From positions 1-56,220 of the forward strand of contig CALFWZ010000049.1 of the NCBI GenBank assembly GCA_937928405.1: a stretch of 56,220 nt of DNA. The letters are read 5' to 3'. Made by a program: the position numbers and the translations under genes. Numbering within the stretch: the stretch's first letter is position 1; every line of letters starts with the position of its first letter. Shown here one piece after another: positions 33,611 to 42,617 of this stretch. The notes below the pieces were generated by a model. The model was given only the letters and a program-made list of their open reading frames with translations, searched no databases and was not told the DNA's origin. Origin of the DNA: an uncultured Saprospiraceae bacterium. Its GTDB lineage: Bacteria > Bacteroidota > Bacteroidia > Chitinophagales > Saprospiraceae.

Positions 33611-36175
33611 ATGGCAGCGAAAAAAAAATCTAAAGGCATTCTTAGCCAATTGTCATTCAATTTTGATAAATTCAAACTGGACGCCAGGGTACCCAAACTC
33701 TTAGGATTCCTGTTTTTGCTTTTTGCCTTCTACCTCTTTATTGCTTTTAGCTCTTATCTCTTTACTTGGGAAGCAGACCAAGACCGAGTACTTCAATTTT
33801 CGTGGGGGCTATTATTGCAGAGCGATGTAGAAATGTCCAACTGGCTAGGACGACTCGGTGCCATTTTTTCAAATATTTTCTTCTTTTGGGGCTTCGGATT
33901 ACCTTCTTACATTTTGGTCTTTATGATGAGTGTCATAGGTTTAGCTTTCATCAAAGAAGAACCGCTAGTCAAATACCGACTTACCCTTTGGTATAGTTTT
34001 TTATTGTTAATTTTTCTTTCTGTCCTATTTGAATTTACTTTTCAGCGTTCTACTTTTCCTTGGGGAGGCGCTTTTGGAGAAGGCGTTAGTTCCTGGCTGA
34101 TTTCTTTTATCGGCACGATTGGAACAATCACCTTGCTTTTGTTCTTTGTGCTGGTTGGCGTGGTTTGGGCTTTTAATCCTAATTTTTCAGAATTAACCCC
34201 TGGTGGTTTTTGGTCAGATTTAAAATATTTTTTAGCGAATATCACCAACCCCAAAGCACTTAAAAGAGCAAAAGCAAAACCACCCGTAGCAGCACTACCA
34301 GATCCGTCTTCCGCCGTTGGGTTACGCCCCAAATCTGATGTTAGCAAACGTAATTTTAATACAGGAGCCGCCAGTGGTGAACCTAAATCGGATGGTCTCT
34401 CTCTGGAAGTAGAACAGGATACGCCTGCCACAGAGGAAGCAAAGCCTGCCGAAAAAACACCACAACAGCTAGCGTTGGAATTGCGAGAAAGAATTAAAAA
34501 TAAAAAGGCCAATGCTCTTACACCAGGAGATGCTGAATTAGAAATTGCTGAACCTACACCAGAAGAAACTAGCCTTGAGGAAAAATCTCCTGTACCGGTT
34601 CCCGTAGACATAAAAAATCCATTTGATCAACCGGACATGGTGATTCAACACGAAAACACACACAGCGAGCCGTATGATCCAACCTTGGAATTATCTTCTT
34701 ATGAACATCCAGTACTGGCATTGCTGTATGACTATGCCGATCAAAAGGTTGAAATCGATCGGGCCGAACTAGAAGCCAATAAAGATCAAATTATTGAGAC
34801 CTTGCTCAATTATAAAATTGAAATCATTAAAATTAAGGCGACCATTGGACCGACGGTGACCTTGTACGAAATCGTTCCTGCCCCCGGTGTTCGTATTTCT
34901 AAAATTAAAAATCTAGAAGATGATATCGCACTAAGTTTGGCGGCACTCGGTATTCGAATTATCGCACCAATTCCAGGTAAAGGAACCATTGGTATTGAAG
35001 TACCAAACAAAGCAAAACAAGTCGTTTCATTAAAAGAAACTTTGATTTCGGATAAATTTAAGCGAGCCAAAATGGATTTGCCCATTGCTTTCGGGAAGAC
35101 CATTTCTAACGAAGTCTTTGTAGCGGATTTAGCGAAGATGCCTCACCTGCTAATTGCGGGTGCAACCGGTCAAGGTAAGTCGGTCGGTATCAATGTGATT
35201 TTAATTTCTCTGCTTTATAAAAAACATCCATCACAGATTAAGTTTGTGATGATTGATCCTAAAAAAGTGGAATTATTCCCTTACAGCAAAATCGCATCTC
35301 ACTTCCTCGCCTACTTGCCAGGATTAGATGAACCAATTGTGACGGATACGACTAAGGTAGTTCATACCCTCAACTCACTCCTCATCGAAATGGATCAACG
35401 GTATTCTAACTTGAAAAAAGCCAAGTCCAGAAACATCACCGAATACAACGAGAAGTTTGTTAGCCGTCGTCTCAATCCCAACAACGGACACGCCTTTATG
35501 CCGTTTATTGTACTGGTGATTGACGAGTTTGCGGATCTGATTATGACCGCAGGTAAGGAAATTGAGATGCCCATCAGTCGACTAGCACAGCTATCTCGAG
35601 CCGTTGGAATCCACCTGGTTATCGCAACACAGCGTCCTTCGGTCAATATTATTACGGGTACGATCAAAGCCAACTTCCCAGCACGAATCGCCTACCGAGT
35701 AACGGCTAAGGTAGATTCACGAACGATCCTTGACGCAGGAGGTGCGGATCAATTAATTGGTCGTGGAGATATGCTATTATCATTCGGAAGTGATTTAATT
35801 CGTCTACAATGTGCTTTTGTAGATACCCCAGAAGTAGAAAAAGTAATTGATTTTATCGCAGATCAACCCGGATATCCTGAACCCTTCTTTTTACCAGAAT
35901 TTCATGGAGATGATGATGGGAAGGGCGGCAAAAATTCCGTCAGTGTCAATGATCTAGATGCAAAATTCACAGATGCAGCCCGCTTAGTCGTTCAGAATCA
36001 ACACGGTAGCACCTCTATGATCCAAAGAAGATTAAAGCTGGGATATAACCGAGCGGGTCGAATTATGGATCAATTGGAATCCTTTGGGATCGTTGGTCCA
36101 GCAGACGGAAGCAAGCCCCGAGAAGTTTTAATGTACGATGAAGTAGAATTGGAACGGTTCTTGGAGAGTATGTGA
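33611..36175 (+). CDS. ftsK: DNA translocase FtsK
   Basis: 854 residues from the ATG at 33611 (an alternative GTG start 27 codons upstream lacks support). Four membrane segments lie in about 40-200, followed by a proline/charge-rich linker, the alpha-beta motor with Walker A GATGQGKS (about 515) and Walker B VLVIDEFADLIM, and a C-terminal winged-helix gamma domain (VVQNQHGSTSMIQRRLKLGY, then RAGRIMDQLESFGIVG) that recognises orienting sequences in E. coli. It moves chromosome ends at the division septum. The linker is short compared with E. coli FtsK, as is usual in this phylum. A LolA-like gene, often its direct neighbour in Bacteroidota, lies 2.5 kb downstream. Confidence 0.95.
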   Translation: MAAKKKSKGILSQLSFNFDKFKLDARVPKLLGFLFLLFAFYLFIAFSSYLFTWEADQDRVLQFSWGLLLQSDVEMSNWLGRLGAIFSNIFFFWGFGLPSYILVFMMSVIGLAFIKEEPLVKYRLTLWYSFLLLIFLSVLFEFTFQRSTFPWGGAFGEGVSSWLISFIGTIGTITLLLFFVLVGVVWAFNPNFSELTPGGFWSDLKYFLANITNPKALKRAKAKPPVAALPDPSSAVGLRPKSDVSKRNFNTGAASGEPKSDGLSLEVEQDTPATEEAKPAEKTPQQLALELRERIKNKKANALTPGDAELEIAEPTPEETSLEEKSPVPVPVDIKNPFDQPDMVIQHENTHSEPYDPTLELSSYEHPVLALLYDYADQKVEIDRAELEANKDQIIETLLNYKIEIIKIKATIGPTVTLYEIVPAPGVRISKIKNLEDDIALSLAALGIRIIAPIPGKGTIGIEVPNKAKQVVSLKETLISDKFKRAKMDLPIAFGKTISNEVFVADLAKMPHLLIAGATGQGKSVGINVILISLLYKKHPSQIKFVMIDPKKVELFPYSKIASHFLAYLPGLDEPIVTDTTKVVHTLNSLLIEMDQRYSNLKKAKSRNITEYNEKFVSRRLNPNNGHAFMPFIVLVIDEFADLIMTAGKEIEMPISRLAQLSRAVGIHLVIATQRPSVNIITGTIKANFPARIAYRVTAKVDSRTILDAGGADQLIGRGDMLLSFGSDLIRLQCAFVDTPEVEKVIDFIADQPGYPEPFFLPEFHGDDDGKGGKNSVSVNDLDAKFTDAARLVVQNQHGSTSMIQRRLKLGYNRAGRIMDQLESFGIVGPADGSKPREVLMYDEVELERFLESM

Positions 36176-36220
36176 TTAGGAAATAGGAGGCAACCTTGTG
36201 AGCTAATCACGAGGAACCAC

Positions 36221-36253
36221 ACCCGGTAGAATTTACTTCTACTGGGTTTTTTT
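36221..36253 (+). terminator. Intrinsic terminator of ftsK
   Basis: ACCCGGTAGA (36221-36230) pairs with TCTACTGGGT (36238-36247) through 10 bp including one G-T pair, then a run of seven T, 46 bp after the ftsK stop. Confidence 0.85.
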
Positions 36254-36280
36254 GTTTATTATGGTTTCGACTCGCTTTTA

Positions 36281-36372
36281 GATTTTCTTTAATCCCGTAT
36301 TTGACTTAGTCGAACGCTTCCTTCGGTCGCTTTTCTCCTGCGCAAATTCGGAAGGAAAATCTAACGCTCGTC
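36281..36372. repeat. Intergenic repeat, unit A
   Basis: Begins GATTTTCTTTAATCCCGTAT and contains CTTAGTCGAACGCTTCCTTC, GGTCGCTTTTCTCCTGCGC and AAATTCGGAAGG. It lacks the hairpin tail found in units B and C. Confidence 0.75.
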
Positions 36373-36394
36373 TCAACTTTGGTTTCGAGGGGTT

Positions 36395-36526
36395 TTTGAA
36401 TTTCTGGTGATTCCGTATTTACTTAGTCGAACCACTCCCTACGGTCGCTTTTCTCCTGCGTAAATCCGGAAAGAAATCCAAAATTCCCCTCTCAACGGGA
36501 GGGCCTTATTTCAAGGGAATGTTTTC
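36395..36526. repeat. Intergenic repeat, unit B
   Basis: About 130 bp, nearly identical to unit C. It starts near GAATTTCTGGTGATTCCG, passes through ACGGTCGCTTTTCTCCTGCG, and ends with the hairpin CCCTCT-CAAC-GGGAGGG and CAAGGGAATGTTTT. Confidence 0.8.
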
Positions 36527-36578
36527 ATGGTTTTGAGTTAACACTTAAGTTTCTTTATCTCCGAATTAATTTCAAGTT

Positions 36579-36711
36579 TTCTTGAATTTTTAGTGATTCT
36601 GTATTTACTTAGTCGAACGCTTCCTTCGGGCGCTTTTCTCCTGCGCAAATCCGGAAAGAAATCCAAAATTCCCCTCTTAACGAGAGGGCCTTATTTCAAG
36701 GGAATGTTTTA
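36579..36711. repeat. Intergenic repeat, unit C
   Basis: Same layout as unit B. The hairpin reads CCCTCT-TAACG-AGAGGG here, so a change on one side (G to A) turns a G-T pair into A-T, consistent with a conserved RNA or DNA hairpin. Confidence 0.8.
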
Positions 36712-36911
36712 TTTCAATTCCCCATTAGATTTTCTTTAATTTAGGAAGATGACCGACTCACCTCAACAAAGCATATCCATGAGCGCAGCGACTAAAACGG
36801 ATGAACAGCAAAAAAATTAAAATTTAACAACTCCTAAAAGTACATCCATGAATCCGCATATCCGCACATCAAAAAATCCACTCATCTTCTTATCTTTACA
36901 AAAAACAAAAC

Positions 36912-37774
36912 TTGAAATCTCCGCTCCCCTTCCTTCAACCCAATTTTCTAAAGCATCGAAAAATCCTTGCTTATCAACCCATCTCAGGCGGCGATATCAA
37001 TGAAGCATGGCGCATCGAAACTACCAGTGGCATCTATTTTCTAAAACAACACCAGCAACCTCCTACTCACAACTTCCTAGAAATAGAAGCGCTCGGACTA
37101 AAAACTTTAGCAAACAGTCAAACCATAAAAACACCAACTATTTTTGCGGCAGGTAATATCAATGGAACAGCGTATCTTTTAATGGAATACTTACCACCCG
37201 TTATACACAACAAATCAGGATGGGAAATCCTTGCACGACAACTAGCAGCACTTCACCAAACTACGCAAGAAAATTTTGGTCTCGATCATCATAACTTTAT
37301 CGGCAGTCTTCCACAACAGAATCATTATCACAAGACTTGGTCTGAATTTTACGTAACAGAGCGTTTAAAACCACAGGTTAAAATGGCAGCAGATCGTCGC
37401 TTATTAAATGCCAATGACTTGAAAATGTTTGAGAAACTATATCAAGAGATCCCTGCCATTTGTCCAGAAGAACCGCCTAGTTTGACACATGGTGACTTAT
37501 GGAGTGGTAATTTTTGATGACTAAAAGTCAAGTTCCTGTCTTAGTTGATCCCGCCGTGAGTTACGGCCATCGAGAAATGGACTTGGCGATGAGTCATTTG
37601 TTTGGTGGATTTCATTCCGATTTTTATGATGCTTACCAATCAGCCTTTCCGTTGGCTGAAAGATTTCCGGATCGAATGAAAATTTATCAATTGTATTATT
37701 TACTGGTTCATTTAAATTTATTTGGGAAAACTTATCTGGGGCAAGTGAGAAATATCGTTCGACAATTTATCTAA
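36912..37774 (+). pseudogene. Fructosamine-kinase-family protein, frameshifted
   Basis: Two frames (36912-37517 and 37514-37774) together make one fructosamine/ketosamine-3-kinase family protein of about 286 residues, with the kinase-like features SGGDINEAWRIET, FLKQHQ (nucleotide-binding Lys), LLMEYLPP, and the catalytic loop THGDLWSGNF. The second frame continues with VLVDPAVSYGHREMDLAMSHLFGGF. A T5 run at 37511-37515 would keep the frame if it were T6. It starts with TTG at 36912. It may be a sequencing error, a recent pseudogene or -1 slippage on T-TTT before the TGA. The 3' end overlaps the convergent gene by 4 bp. Confidence 0.85.
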
Positions 37775-38409
37775 TTTAACCGCTCTTCAATCATCCCACC
37801 AATCTCTCTCCACCCTGCCGTCTGCGCATAATACGCCGCTGGATGAGCGATAAAATTCGCTACCAATTCTTGAGCGCTCCGCAACAAAACATCCGAAAAA
37901 ATACCCGTATGAAAATACACCAAGAGATAATTAAATTCGTGGGTTACCATATCTTCGTTGAGTTCAGGGCCATAAAAGGCAAGCTGCTGGGGTGCTGATT
38001 TCTCCCAATCGAGATCGAGACTAAGTTCTAATACTCGAAGATTGCGAAGGGCCAATAATAAATTACCACTTTGAAAATACTGCTCAATCATCGGAGTAAT
38101 ATTGACAAAAAAGTTTTCATTCAATACTTCGCTCATCTCTTCTAGATAATCTGCTTCAGCATCGTCTTCTGATACCAGCCATTCGAAATTTTCGATTTCC
38201 GTTTTGATGCGTTGAGAAATTTCGTTGAGTTTTTCGATCAAAGTCGGAAGGTCATAATTAACGGGGGCTGGATTTAGGTAATTCTCGTAGGCGTTTCGAA
38301 ATAATTCGTCCCGAGCAAATAATTGTCGCAGAAAAGCTTCCTTTGTAGCGTCTGGTGAGGAAGAAAATACTTGATCGTAAAATTCAGGAGCAGTAGTTGG
38401 GTTATCCAT
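37771..38409 (-). CDS. Hypothetical protein
   Basis: 212 residues, acidic, all-helical in appearance, no signal peptide or membrane segment. A central segment (LIEKLNEISQRIKTEIENFEWLV) could form a coiled coil. HEFNYLLVYFHTGIFSDVL and PAAYYAQTAGWREIGGMI near the end might mark a conserved core. No family recognised. The stop codon overlaps that of the convergent fructosamine-kinase-family gene. Confidence 0.6.
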   Translation of the reverse strand: MDNPTTAPEFYDQVFSSSPDATKEAFLRQLFARDELFRNAYENYLNPAPVNYDLPTLIEKLNEISQRIKTEIENFEWLVSEDDAEADYLEEMSEVLNENFFVNITPMIEQYFQSGNLLLALRNLRVLELSLDLDWEKSAPQQLAFYGPELNEDMVTHEFNYLLVYFHTGIFSDVLLRSAQELVANFIAHPAAYYAQTAGWREIGGMIEERLN

Positions 38410-38638
38410 TTTTTTTCGGCAAAAATAGGGTTTGTCTACGTAAGTTGGAAGGGTCCAAGAGAAAACATGAATTCATCTCATTTTTTTCTTTAAAAATATC
38501 AGCCAACTGGCAAACCAGCAAAAAAATACTACGATTAAGTACAAATCACCAGATTAAATGATGGTGACGAAATTCGGCATGACTCAATATTAATAATTCC
38601 TTAACACTTCCTAGCAATCCGTCGTTAATCTCTCGCGT

Positions 38639-38646
38639 TATATTTG
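38639..38646 (+). promoter_or_regulatory. -7 box upstream of the lolA-like gene
   Basis: TATATTTG matches TAnnTTTG; a -33 TTG is not evident. Predicted leader of about 30 nt. Confidence 0.4.
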
Positions 38647-38680
38647 TGTCTAAATACCGGATTCACTAAACAGCAATAAG

Positions 38681-39361
38681 ATGAAACAGATAATATTTTT
38701 ACTGACCATGACCTTTAGCATGTTCGCCAATGCTCAAACCAACCAATTTTCTGCTATTGAGGACGCCGATCCTGGATCGACTAAAGTATTAGAAGCCATG
38801 AAAGATCAGTATCTCAGCTATACTTCTGTGGAAGCAGCCTTTACGCTAACCATCGAAATGCCGGAAGAGGACGCTGAAATTCAAAAAGGCACCATCCAAC
38901 AGCAAGACGACCGCTACAACTTGACCATGAACGATCAACACATCATCTCTGACGGAAAATTACTTTGGTATCACCAGATTTCTTCCAAATTGGTCCAGAT
39001 CAATAATGTTGATCCAGACGAAAGCGCTGAAGAGATGTTTTCTCCACAGAATTTTCTAAAATTTTATGAAGATGCCAAATTCATCGCTGCTCCCATTATC
39101 GTAGCCAAAGAGGATGGCCAAGCAGTCCGTTGGATCGAACTAAAACCTGTTGACCGCGACAGCGAATACTTTAAATTTCGGATTTCACTCGACATCAAAA
39201 AGAATGACCTACGCAGCATCAAAGCATTTAGCCGTGATGGCGCTCGTTATACTCTAAAGGTCGATAAACTCACACCCAACAAAAAATTTACCGATAAGAC
39301 CTTCACCTTCAACGCCAGCGATTACCCTGACGTAGATGTAGAAGATCTTCGAGTCGATTAA
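38681..39361 (+). CDS. LolA-like outer-membrane lipoprotein carrier protein
   Basis: 226 residues: signal peptide (MKQIIFLLTMTFSMFANAQ) and a LolA-fold domain. Segments SYTSVEAAFTLTIEMPEE, QKGTIQQQDDRYNLTMNDQHIISDGKLLWYH (first part) and RISLDIKKNDLRSIKAFSRDG follow the family. It would carry lipoproteins from the inner to the outer membrane through the periplasm. It is near ftsK, as commonly seen in Bacteroidota, and ends at a strong terminator. Confidence 0.87.
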   Translation: MKQIIFLLTMTFSMFANAQTNQFSAIEDADPGSTKVLEAMKDQYLSYTSVEAAFTLTIEMPEEDAEIQKGTIQQQDDRYNLTMNDQHIISDGKLLWYHQISSKLVQINNVDPDESAEEMFSPQNFLKFYEDAKFIAAPIIVAKEDGQAVRWIELKPVDRDSEYFKFRISLDIKKNDLRSIKAFSRDGARYTLKVDKLTPNKKFTDKTFTFNASDYPDVDVEDLRVD

Positions 39362-39385
39362 ATAATTATATTCCCTTGAACAGCT

Positions 39386-39424
39386 ACCGCCGATCGAAAT
39401 TTATTTGGATCGGCGGTTTTTGTT
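39386..39424 (+). terminator. Intrinsic terminator of the lolA-like gene
   Basis: A perfect 10-bp stem, ACCGCCGATC (39386-39395) with GATCGGCGGT (39408-39417), and a T-rich tail, 24 bp after the stop. Confidence 0.88.
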
Positions 39425-39599
39425 TTCAGACTATATCTGCTTTATCACGTTGAATCGCTCTTTTGAATGCGTTAGCAAAACCCTATTATTTTAGTTTCCA
39501 TTATTTCTAAATTCCTAGTCAATTTCCGCTTTTCGTGCCGATTTTCAGGGTGAATTCCTTACCTTTACTAAGATTCTTACTTAATAAACATACTAGACT

Positions 39600-40685
39600 A
39601 TGCAAGGCGTAAAATTTGCTCGACCTGATACTTCTCAGTTCTTTACCACTCTGCGGAAAAACGTCAACCGTTATTTTCAGGAAAATAATCTATCTAAAAA
39701 TGGAGATCATCGGATGGTTATTAAGACCATCTGTATGTATACGCTTTACTTCGGTCCCTATCTACTCATTATGCTTGGCGGATTTTCAACTTGGGTGATG
39801 GCAGGACTCTGTCTTATGATGGGATTAGGACAAGCGGGGATCGGATTTTCAGTCGCGCATGATGCAGCGCATGGTGCTTATTCTGAAAATAAATTTTGGA
39901 ATAAAATGCTCAGTTATTCTTTTAATGTGATTGGCGGAAGTTCTTTCACTTGGAATATTCAACACAATATTTTACATCATACTTATACGAATATCTACGA
40001 ATTGGATGAAGATATTCATGACAAACCTTTTATTCGACTTTCGCCGCATGGCAAAATCAATAGCTACCATAAATATCAACATTGGTACGCACCATTTTTA
40101 TATACCTTGGCAACGGTAAGTTGGTTAACTAAAAAAGATTTTGTGCAGATGGCCCATTATAATCGCAGCGGCCTCACCGAAAAAAGTGGTCACCATCCTC
40201 GTCACGAAGTCATCACCATGTTGATTAGTAAATCCATTTACTTTTTTTATATTTTGGGATTACCGCTTTTGCTTTTACCCGTCACTTGGTGGCAAGTCCT
40301 ATTGGGATATTTGCTTATGCAAATGGTTTCTGGTTTTATTTTGACCATTGTTTTTCAGTTGGCTCACGTGGTGGAAGGCCCCACCCACCACAAACCGGTG
40401 ATGAGCGGAACGATGGAAAATACTTGGGCTATTCACCAGTTGATGACGACTGCCAATTTTGCTCGTAACAATAAAATTTTATCTTGGTTTGTTGGTGGCT
40501 TAAACTTTCAAATTGAACATCATTTGTTTCCCCATATCTGTCATGTTCATTATAAAAACATTTCTAAAATTGTCCAGCAGACCGCAGCTGAATTTAACCT
40601 GCCGTATTTTGATCAACCAACTTTTCGCGCAGCGGTGGGTTCGCACCTACGTGTCTTAAAAGCATTTGGAAATGCCACCGCTTGA
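39600..40685 (+). CDS. Membrane fatty acid desaturase (acyl-lipid or acyl-CoA type)
   Basis: 361 residues with four or so membrane segments and the three histidine boxes of front-end/linoleoyl-CoA-type desaturases: HDAAHG (87-92), HNILHHTYTN (about 121-130) and QIEHHLFP (about 300). No cytochrome b5 domain is fused, so electrons would come from a separate ferredoxin or b5. It probably adjusts membrane fluidity. A TACCTTTA box lies at 39560-39567. The HupE/UreJ gene follows 28 bp later but is unlikely to be functionally linked. Confidence 0.88.
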   Translation: MQGVKFARPDTSQFFTTLRKNVNRYFQENNLSKNGDHRMVIKTICMYTLYFGPYLLIMLGGFSTWVMAGLCLMMGLGQAGIGFSVAHDAAHGAYSENKFWNKMLSYSFNVIGGSSFTWNIQHNILHHTYTNIYELDEDIHDKPFIRLSPHGKINSYHKYQHWYAPFLYTLATVSWLTKKDFVQMAHYNRSGLTEKSGHHPRHEVITMLISKSIYFFYILGLPLLLLPVTWWQVLLGYLLMQMVSGFILTIVFQLAHVVEGPTHHKPVMSGTMENTWAIHQLMTTANFARNNKILSWFVGGLNFQIEHHLFPHICHVHYKNISKIVQQTAAEFNLPYFDQPTFRAAVGSHLRVLKAFGNATA

Positions 40686-40713
40686 TGTTTTATTTTAAAA
40701 ATCGTTTCTCTAC

Positions 40714-41307
40714 ATGTTTAATATTTACCTAAAACTCGGTTTTGAACACCTCCTAGATTTGGCGGCGTACGACCATCTCCTTTTTGTGATTGCTTTGACG
40801 GTTGTGTATCAGATAGTAGAATGGAAAAAATTATTGGTACTGGTCACCGCATTTACCATCGGTCATTCTATCACGTTAGCCTTAGCAGTACTGGATATCA
40901 TTCAGTTTCCAGCCAACATTATTGAGTGGCTGATTCCAGTAACCATATTATTGACTGCCGCTTATAATTTATGGATGCTTAAACAACCTAGCGCAGGCAG
41001 TTCCCAAATAAATGTAAAATATATCGCTGCCTTGTTTTTTGGTTTAATCCACGGAATGGGATTTTCCAATTTTCTAAAATCAGCCTTAATGCCAGGTGAG
41101 GAACACTTGCTGGTTTGGCAATTATTAGCTTTTAATTTGGGAATTGAACTAGGACAGTTATTAATCGTCGGAGCAGTGCTGTTGATTAATTTTCTAGTTT
41201 TAAATATTTTAGGTCTAAAAAAACAAACCTGGATCGCAGTTGTCAATACCGTGGTGATGGTCCTTTGTATTTGGATTATAGGGGGGCTAGTAATGGTCAA
41301 ACAATAA
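40714..41307 (+). CDS. HupE/UreJ family membrane protein
   Basis: 197 residues, six membrane segments. The opening LGFEHLLDLAAYDHLLFVIAL and the segment FTIGHSITLALAVL are characteristic of the HupE/UreJ group 2, with conserved His residues that may bind metal; other family members have been linked to nickel or cobalt uptake. No hydrogenase or urease genes are present. A DUF6702 gene follows at 42047, across a repeat-filled gap; HupE and DUF6702 proteins probably work together in this phylum (inference). Confidence 0.83.
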   Translation: MFNIYLKLGFEHLLDLAAYDHLLFVIALTVVYQIVEWKKLLVLVTAFTIGHSITLALAVLDIIQFPANIIEWLIPVTILLTAAYNLWMLKQPSAGSSQINVKYIAALFFGLIHGMGFSNFLKSALMPGEEHLLVWQLLAFNLGIELGQLLIVGAVLLINFLVLNILGLKKQTWIAVVNTVVMVLCIWIIGGLVMVKQ

Positions 41308-41346
41308 TTTTCCGATTTATGGCTGTATCTTTTGAATCAATACTTC

Positions 41347-41376
41347 CCCGCCTGACTGATCGTCAGATCGGGCAGG
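41347..41376 (-). repeat. 30-bp mobile palindrome, copy 1
   Basis: Exact reverse complement of 41912-41941 over all 30 bases. The unit has an outer stem of 9 (one mismatch and one G-T) and an inner CTGA-CGA-TCAG stem-loop. Confidence 0.85.
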
Positions 41377-41703
41377 GTTGAAAAGCCTCGTGATAGCGCG
41401 GCTATCCCTGCGTTTTTCGTCTCGTCTTGATCCAAAATATCCTTGCCAAAATACAGAACTTATTATTAGGCCATTACTTACTAAAATAATAGAAGGAATT
41501 AGATCCTCTATTAAATTGGCTTAAAGTTTCACCGCTTATCCACAACGAAATGGAAGTTACCAACGTTTACATTTTATTGTTGTTTGTTATTAATTATTGG
41601 ATATTTGTTTCTCTTTAACATCATTAGAGAATTCCCTCTACACTTTAGCAGAAGGTTTCCTATAGACAAGCTTGGCAAGAGCTGCCTTTCTTGTTGACTA
41701 AAA

Positions 41704-41975
41704 AGTTCCGGCATTTAGCTTTTTTCCACTCATTGCATTAATAAAATGTCTTAAAGTGAATACTGTATGAGCTAGAAAATCTAAAAAAAATCTACTAAAT
41801 CTGAAAATAGATGAAATATTTCAAAGGCAAAATAATTAACGCGAGTTTATTCACTTTGACTTTTTATTAGAAGTAATGGGTTCGAAAAATGCTACAGCCG
41901 GCAGATTTTTTCCTGCCCGATCTGACGATCAGTCAGGCGGGGTTTCGTTTTTTTTCTGCCAAAAAAATGAACAGA
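41704..41975 (+). repeat. Dispersed non-coding repeat, copy 2
   Basis: Homologous to the reverse complement of 11535-11795, but lacks about 18 bp after GTTCCGGC and is interrupted by a 30-bp palindrome at 41912-41941. Confidence 0.75.
41912..41941 (+). repeat. 30-bp mobile palindrome, copy 2 (inserted)
   Basis: The uninterrupted site in copy 1 of the repeat reads GCAGATTTTTTGTTTCG; here the palindrome lies between GCAGATTTTTT and GTTTCG with no evident target duplication. Confidence 0.85.
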
Positions 41976-42046
41976 AAGAAAGCAATAAAAAATTTCGTCA
42001 AGAGTCTTGGGATAATTTCAAATAAAAAATTAAAAAAATATTCTGA

Positions 42047-42541
42047 ATGATCTTATTCTTACAAATACTTAGTCTCTGGCTAGCCCACGATATTCACCTG
42101 ACTAAAGCACAGGTGGACGTCAATACAGCGGAAAAATCCATCCAGGTCAGTATGCATATTTTCTTAGATGATTTAGAAAAGTGCATTCAACAAGAAACGG
42201 GTTTTACTGAAAAAATGCATTTGGGTACAGAAAAAGAAGTACTAGAAGGGGACTCCCTTTTGGCCGTTTACCTCAGCAATCATTTTATGGTCGCTGCCAA
42301 CGAAGCGCCGCTCTCCCTCTCTTTTGTTGGGAAAGAAAACAGTCAGGATTTACTGGCGATTTGGTGTTATTTTGAATTTCCACTCGCAGAAGGTCCCACT
42401 AAAAATCTGACCCTAACCAATAATGTCTTAATGGAATTATACGATGACCAGCAGAACATCATTACCTTACAAGGCCCCAACAAAAAAAGAGATTATTTAT
42501 TATTTCAAACGGATAAACCAACGGCAAGTTTTAGCTATTAG
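42047..42541 (+). CDS. DUF6702-family protein
   Basis: 164 residues. A short hydrophobic start (MILFLQILSLWLAHDIHLTKAQ) works as signal peptide, then a small beta-rich domain with HIFLDDLEKCIQQETG and VYLSNHFMV, the pattern of DUF6702. These proteins are typically coded near HupE/UreJ proteins in Bacteroidota. Function unknown; probably periplasmic. Confidence 0.7.
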   Translation: MILFLQILSLWLAHDIHLTKAQVDVNTAEKSIQVSMHIFLDDLEKCIQQETGFTEKMHLGTEKEVLEGDSLLAVYLSNHFMVAANEAPLSLSFVGKENSQDLLAIWCYFEFPLAEGPTKNLTLTNNVLMELYDDQQNIITLQGPNKKRDYLLFQTDKPTASFSY

Positions 42542-42617
42542 CCAAAATTATCATTCACTTATTATAGCATTAAAAATCATCGTACCATCCTATTATACGC
42601 TTTAGATTTCGTTCAAA

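Larger units (their letters stand above)
36176..36911. other. Repeat-rich intergenic region after ftsK
   Basis: 736 bp without a gene: a terminator at 36221-36253, three related repeat units (36281-36372, 36395-36526, 36579-36711), a partial fourth start (GATTTTCTTTAAT near 36728), and a -7-like TATCTTTA at 36891-36898 just before the fructosamine-kinase-family gene. Confidence 0.7.
41308..42046. other. Repeat-rich non-coding region
   Basis: 739 bp with no gene: two inverted, identical copies of a 30-bp palindrome (41347-41376 and 41912-41941), a hairpin GATAGC-GCG-GCTATC near 41393, and the second copy of the dispersed repeat (41704-41975). Confidence 0.75.

Noticed and set aside
34042..34611. 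189-codon frame on the minus strand inside ftsK
   Set aside because: It is antisense to the low-complexity linker of FtsK, has a Ser/Gly/Pro-rich composition without a domain, and no promoter or terminator of its own.
36281..36711. CRISPR-like array after ftsK
   Set aside because: Units are about 130 bp, uneven in spacing and content, with no short identical repeats or unique spacers and no cas genes.
37514..37774. Separate 86-codon gene
   Set aside because: It is the C-terminal third of the fructosamine-kinase family and cannot fold alone; treated as one frameshifted gene.
41879..41890. tRNA T-arm-like GGGTTCGAA
   Set aside because: No acceptor stem, anticodon arm or D-arm can be formed around it.
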